64,000 bases of DNA from Paragordius varius (taxonomy: Eukaryota; Nematomorpha), in assembly GCA_964247055.1 (NCBI GenBank), contig OZ176054.1, positions 13,471,746 to 13,535,745 of the forward strand. The letters run 5' to 3'. The translations under genes and the position numbers were made by a program. Shown one piece after another: positions 60,701-64,000 of the stretch. The first letter of the stretch is position 1. Every line of letters starts with the position of its first letter. Under the pieces are notes generated by a model, which was not told the DNA's origin, ran no database searches, and worked only from the letters and a program-made list of their open reading frames with translations.

Positions 60701-61009
60701 ATTTAAAACCTCAAAGAACTTGCAAGATTTATAGTTTCTTGCTCCTATTTTCGATTTTTGCAATTAAATTTCTTTAGAATTAGGCCTTATTTTGATATAT
60801 AATGCATTGTATGAATTTTAGAAACATGCGACTATGTTTATCGTGCAAGCAAATGTTATAGAAATGGATATCCGAACCCCAATAATTGTACCCAATGCCT
60901 GTGTCCGGATGGCTTTAACGGAGGACCCTACTGTGATCATTTAACACCGCATTCTCATCCACAAAGTTTTTTTTATTCTTTCTATCGTTTAAAACGAAAA
61001 AGATTATAA
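57777..61009 (+). CDS. Astacin-family zinc metalloprotease with C-terminal EGF-like module (six exons)
   Basis: Exons 57777-58368, 58659-58791, 58848-58914, 59593-59796, 60345-60468 and 60822-61009 join in phase to 435 residues. Exon 1 encodes a signal peptide (YFLPYFFGIFL) and a propeptide of about 190 residues containing GLFETDIVLT, at the position of the family's FxGD aspartate switch but with T for G. The catalytic domain has TCVRF, GCWSYIGKTGG, the zinc motif HEIGHALGFWHEQSRPDRD with its catalytic glutamate, and the Met-turn SIMHYDP. Exon 5 carries FSHAKAINEEYCP, the usual end of the domain. Exon 6 encodes one EGF-like module (NPNNCTQCLCPDGFNGGPYC) and a short basic tail ending RLKRKRL. 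There is no CUB or TSP domain. The protein is expected to be secreted and calcium-independent; its substrate is unknown. The stop codon lies about 200 bp from the telomere repeats. An incomplete copy of exons 1-3 lies at 31481. Confidence 0.93.
58558..58573. repeat. (TAGG)n short tandem repeat
   Basis: Four TAGG units in intron 1 of the astacin gene. Confidence 0.8.
58931..59048. mobile_element. Small palindromic MITE in astacin intron 3
   Basis: The arms are ATACCATTTGTCAGTCAAAA and the near-complement TTTTGACTGAAAAAATGGTA, enclosing complementary GCAACAC and ACGTTGC blocks. It is absent from the corresponding place in copy A. Confidence 0.7.
59090..59580. mobile_element. MITE-1 remnant split by a hAT-type MITE
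   Basis: Left core parts (GATGTGAATTGGTAATACAA, TTGTAATTATA) lie before 59189, and the right arm (AAAAAAATATTTGACTTTTA, TTACGTTATGTCC) lies after 59470. The inserted piece at about 59190-59463 starts CTGTGGCTCCCAACC and ends GGAACCACTG. It carries AAAAATTCTTGCGCCCCC, as in the copies at 5.2 and 52.3 kb. All of it is within astacin intron 3. Confidence 0.65.
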
Positions 61010-61207
61010 AATTTAATAATTTACAGTGCAGTGAATATTTGTAATTATATAGAAATAATGTGGAAATTTCAAAAGGCTATATAATATTTAATTTATTTGA
61101 ATATCTGATCGATGTGAATTGCAGATAAAGGATTATGTTAATTGGTAACACACCCAATTATATAAATGCAAAGATGTGTTTAAATACTTTATGTGGAAGA
61201 AAATTAA
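61010..61207. mobile_element. Truncated MITE-1 remnant abutting the telomere
   Basis: After the astacin stop codon, ACAGTGCAGTGAATATTTGT is followed by AATTGCAGATAAAGG, TTAATTGGTAACACACCCAA and TTATATAAATGC. These are the left half and core of MITE-1. The sequence then reads GAAGAAAATTAAGG, where the family continues into its right arm, but here it passes directly into GGGTTAAG and the TTAGGG array. The right arm is missing. Confidence 0.6.
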
Positions 61208-64000
61208 GGGTTAAGTAGGGGTTAGGGTTAGGGTTAGGGTTAGGGTTAGGGTTAGGGTTAGGGTTAGGGTTAAGGGTTAGGGTTAGGGTTAGGGTTAGGG
61301 TTAGGGTTAGGGTTAGGGTTAGGGTTAGGGTTAGGGTTAGGGTTAGGGTTAGGGTTAGGGTTAGGGTTAGGGTTAGGGTTAGGGTTAGGGTTAGGGTTAG
61401 GGTTAGGGTTAGGGTTAGGGTTAGGGTTAGGGTTAGGGTTAGGGTTAGGGTTAGGGTTAGGGTTAGGGTTAGGGTTAGGGTTAGGGTTAGGGTTAGGGTT
61501 AGGGTTAGGGTTAGGGTTAGGGTTAGGGTTAGGGTTAGGGTTAGGGTTAGGGTTAGGGTTAGGGTTAGGGTTAGGGTTAGGGTTAGGGTTAGGGTTAGGG
61601 TTAGGGTTAGGGTTAGGGTTAGGGTTAGGGTTAGGGTTAGGGTTAGGGTTAGGGTTAGGGTTAGGGTTAGGGTTAGGGTTAGGGTTAGGGTTAGGGTTAG
61701 GGTTAGGGTTAGGGTTAGGGTTAGGGTTAGGGTTAGGGTTAGGGTTAGGGTTAGGGTTAGGGTTAGGGTTAGGGTTAGGGTTAGGGTTAGGGTTAGGGTT
61801 AGGGTTAGGGTTAGGGTTAGGGTTAGGGTTAGGGTTAGGGTTAGGGTTAGGGTTAGGGTTAGGGTTAGGGTTAGGGTTAGGGTTAGGGTTAGGGTTAGGG
61901 TTAGGGTTAGGGTTAGGGTTAGGGTTAGGGTTAGGGTTAGGGTTAGGGTTAGGGTTAGGGTTAGGGTTAGGGTTAGGGTTAGGGTTAGGGTTAGGGTTAG
62001 GGTTAGGGTTAGGGTTAGGGTTAGGGTTAGGGTTAGGGTTAGGGTTAGGGTTAGGGTTAGGGTTAGGGTTAGGGTTAGGGTTAGGGTTAGGGTTAGGGTT
62101 AGGGTTAGGGTTAGGGTTAGGGTTAGGGTTAGGGTTAGGGTTAGGGTTAGGGTTAGGGTTAGGGTTAGGGTTAGGGTTAGGGTTAGGGTTAGGGTTAGGG
62201 TTAGGGTTAGGGTTAGGGTTAGGGTTAGGGTTAGGGTTAGGGTTAGGGTTAGGGTTAGGGTTAGGGTTAGGGTTAGGGTTAGGGTTAGGGTTAGGGTTAG
62301 GGTTAGGGTTAGGGTTAGGGTTAGGGTTAGGGTTAGGGTTAGGGTTAGGGTTAGGGTTAGGGTTAGGGTTAGGGTTAGGGTTAGGGTTAGGGTTAGGGTT
62401 AGGGTTAGGGTTAGGGTTAGGGTTAGGGTTAGGGTTAGGGTTAGGGTTAGGGTTAGGGTTAGGGTTAGGGTTAGGGTTAGGGTTAGGGTTAGGGTTAGGG
62501 TTAGGGTTAGGGTTAGGGTTAGGGTTAGGGTTAGGGTTAGGGTTAGGGTTAGGGTTAGGGTTAGGGTTAGGGTTAGGGTTAGGGTTAGGGTTAGGGTTAG
62601 GGTTAGGGTTAGGGTTAGGGTTAGGGTTAGGGTTAGGGTTAGGGTTAGGGTTAGGGTTAGGGTTAGGGTTAGGGTTAGGGTTAGGGTTAGGGTTAGGGTT
62701 AGGGTTAGGGTTAGGGTTAGGGTTAGGGTTAGGGTTAGGGTTAGGGTTAGGGTTAGGGTTAGGGTTAGGGTTAGGGTTAGGGTTAGGGTTAGGGTTAGGG
62801 TTAGGGTTAGGGTTAGGGTTAGGGTTAGGGTTAGGGTTAGGGTTAGGGTTAGGGTTAGGGTTAGGGTTAGGGTTAGGGTTAGGGTTAGGGTTAGGGTTAG
62901 GGTTAGGGTTAGGGTTAGGGTTAGGGTTAGGGTTAGGGTTAGGGTTAGGGTTAGGGTTAGGGTTAGGGTTAGGGTTAGGGTTAGGGTTAGGGTTAGGGTT
63001 AGGGTTAGGGTTAGGGTTAGGGTTAGGGTTAGGGTTAGGGTTAGGGTTAGGGTTAGGGTTAGGGTTAGGGTTAGGGTTAGGGTTAGGGTTAGGGTTAGGG
63101 TTAGGGTTAGGGTTAGGGTTAGGGTTAGGGTTAGGGTTAGGGTTAGGGTTAGGGTTAGGGTTAGGGTTAGGGTTAGGGTTAGGGTTAGGGTTAGGGTTAG
63201 GGTTAGGGTTAGGGTTAGGGTTAGGGTTAGGGTTAGGGTTAGGGTTAGGGTTAGGGTTAGGGTTAGGGTTAGGGTTAGGGTTAGGGTTAGGGTTAGGGTT
63301 AGGGTTAGGGTTAGGGTTAGGGTTAGGGTTAGGGTTAGGGTTAGGGTTAGGGTTAGGGTTAGGGTTAGGGTTAGGGTTAGGGTTAGGGTTAGGGTTAGGG
63401 TTAGGGTTAGGGTTAGGGTTAGGGTTAGGGTTAGGGTTAGGGTTAGGGTTAGGGTTAGGGTTAGGGTTAGGGTTAGGGTTAGGGTTAGGGTTAGGGTTAG
63501 GGTTAGGGTTAGGGTTAGGGTTAGGGTTAGGGTTAGGGTTAGGGTTAGGGTTAGGGTTAGGGTTAGGGTTAGGGTTAGGGTTAGGGTTAGGGTTAGGGTT
63601 AGGGTTAGGGTTAGGGTTAGGGTTAGGGTTAGGGTTAGGGTTAGGGTTAGGGTTAGGGTTAGGGTTAGGGTTAGGGTTAGGGTTAGGGTTAGGGTTAGGG
63701 TTAGGGTTAGGGTTAGGGTTAGGGTTAGGGTTAGGGTTAGGGTTAGGGTTAGGGTTAGGGTTAGGGTTAGGGTTAGGGTTAGGGTTAGGGTTAGGGTTAG
63801 GGTTAGGGTTAGGGTTAGGGTTAGGGTTAGGGTTAGGGTTAGGGTTAGGGTTAGGGTTAGGGTTAGGGTTAGGGTTAGGGTTAGGGTTAGGGTTAGGGTT
63901 AGGGTTAGGGTTAGGGTTAGGGTTAGGGTTAGGGTTAGGGTTAGGGGTAGGGGTAGGGTGGGGTAGGGTTAGGGGTTAAGGGTCTAGAGGGGTTAGGGGT
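61208..64000 (+). repeat. Terminal telomere array, (TTAGGG)n
   Basis: About 2.7 kb of nearly perfect TTAGGG units run from about 61221 to about 63940. Variant units occur near the inner edge (GTTAAGTAGGGG, and one TTAAGGG near 61270). The last 60 bases are irregular (GGGGTAGGGGTAGGGTGGGG and so on, with CTAGAGGGG). The G-rich strand points off the right end, as expected for a chromosome terminus. Confidence 0.98.

Noticed and set aside
63940-64000. Irregular G-rich units at the extreme end as biological telomere variants
   Set aside because: They lie in the last 60 bases of the assembly, where low coverage and base-call errors in homopolymer G runs are the likelier cause.
1-64000. tRNA, rRNA, CRISPR, riboswitch, LTR or virus-like elements
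   Set aside because: I looked for characteristic motifs and paired direct repeats and saw none that could be supported.

Overview
This 64 kb window is the right-hand end of a chromosome from a small, very AT-rich animal. It closes with about 2.7 kb of (TTAGGG)n running 5'->3' off the end, which is the correct orientation for a terminal telomere. All genes are split by GT-AG introns and encode animal-type proteins: a 7TM receptor, an FGGY kinase, an AUH/ECHDC2-type hydratase, and an astacin metalloprotease with a C-terminal EGF-like module. The astacin architecture resembles nematode-type NAS proteases, but typical chromadorean nematodes carry TTAGGC telomeres. A nematode relative, a basal nematode or another protostome all fit, and I cannot name the organism from sequence alone. 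No rRNA, tRNA, CRISPR array, LTR element or virus-like element was recognised.

Layout. Positions 1-12 kb hold an intronless divergent GPCR (minus, 2533-4236) and a small two-exon single-pass membrane protein (minus, 10927-12003), scattered among MITEs and a mariner fossil (about 13.1-13.9 kb). Positions 15.4-26.3 kb are one 13-exon FGGY carbohydrate kinase gene (minus). I traced every exon with consistent phase. Its introns are packed with nested MITEs, one intron is only 33 nt, and exon 5 is tandemly duplicated with its flanking MITE. Positions 28.4-32.7 kb hold a head-to-head pair: a secreted, highly charged protein (minus) and a truncated astacin copy (plus). Positions 33.2-36.4 kb are a degenerate hAT-type transposon with two transposase remnants facing each other tail to tail. 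Positions 37.0-49.9 kb are about 113 copies of a 114-bp satellite with higher-order structure. Positions 50.9-54.1 kb are an AUH/ECHDC2-type gene (minus) with an in-frame stop. From 55.2 kb a diverged second copy of the 30-32.7 kb block appears. It carries a decayed piece of the secreted-protein gene and the complete six-exon astacin gene (57777-61009), which ends about 200 bp from the telomere.

The most informative structures concern how this chromosome end was built. The telomere array starts inside a truncated copy of the window's commonest MITE, which suggests break-and-heal telomere addition. An internal/terminal segmental duplication left one whole and one truncated protease gene. A family of about 1.1-kb TIR elements (CACTRG-type ends, TTA or TAA target duplications, four copies) inserted into several of these older repeats, giving a readable order of events.
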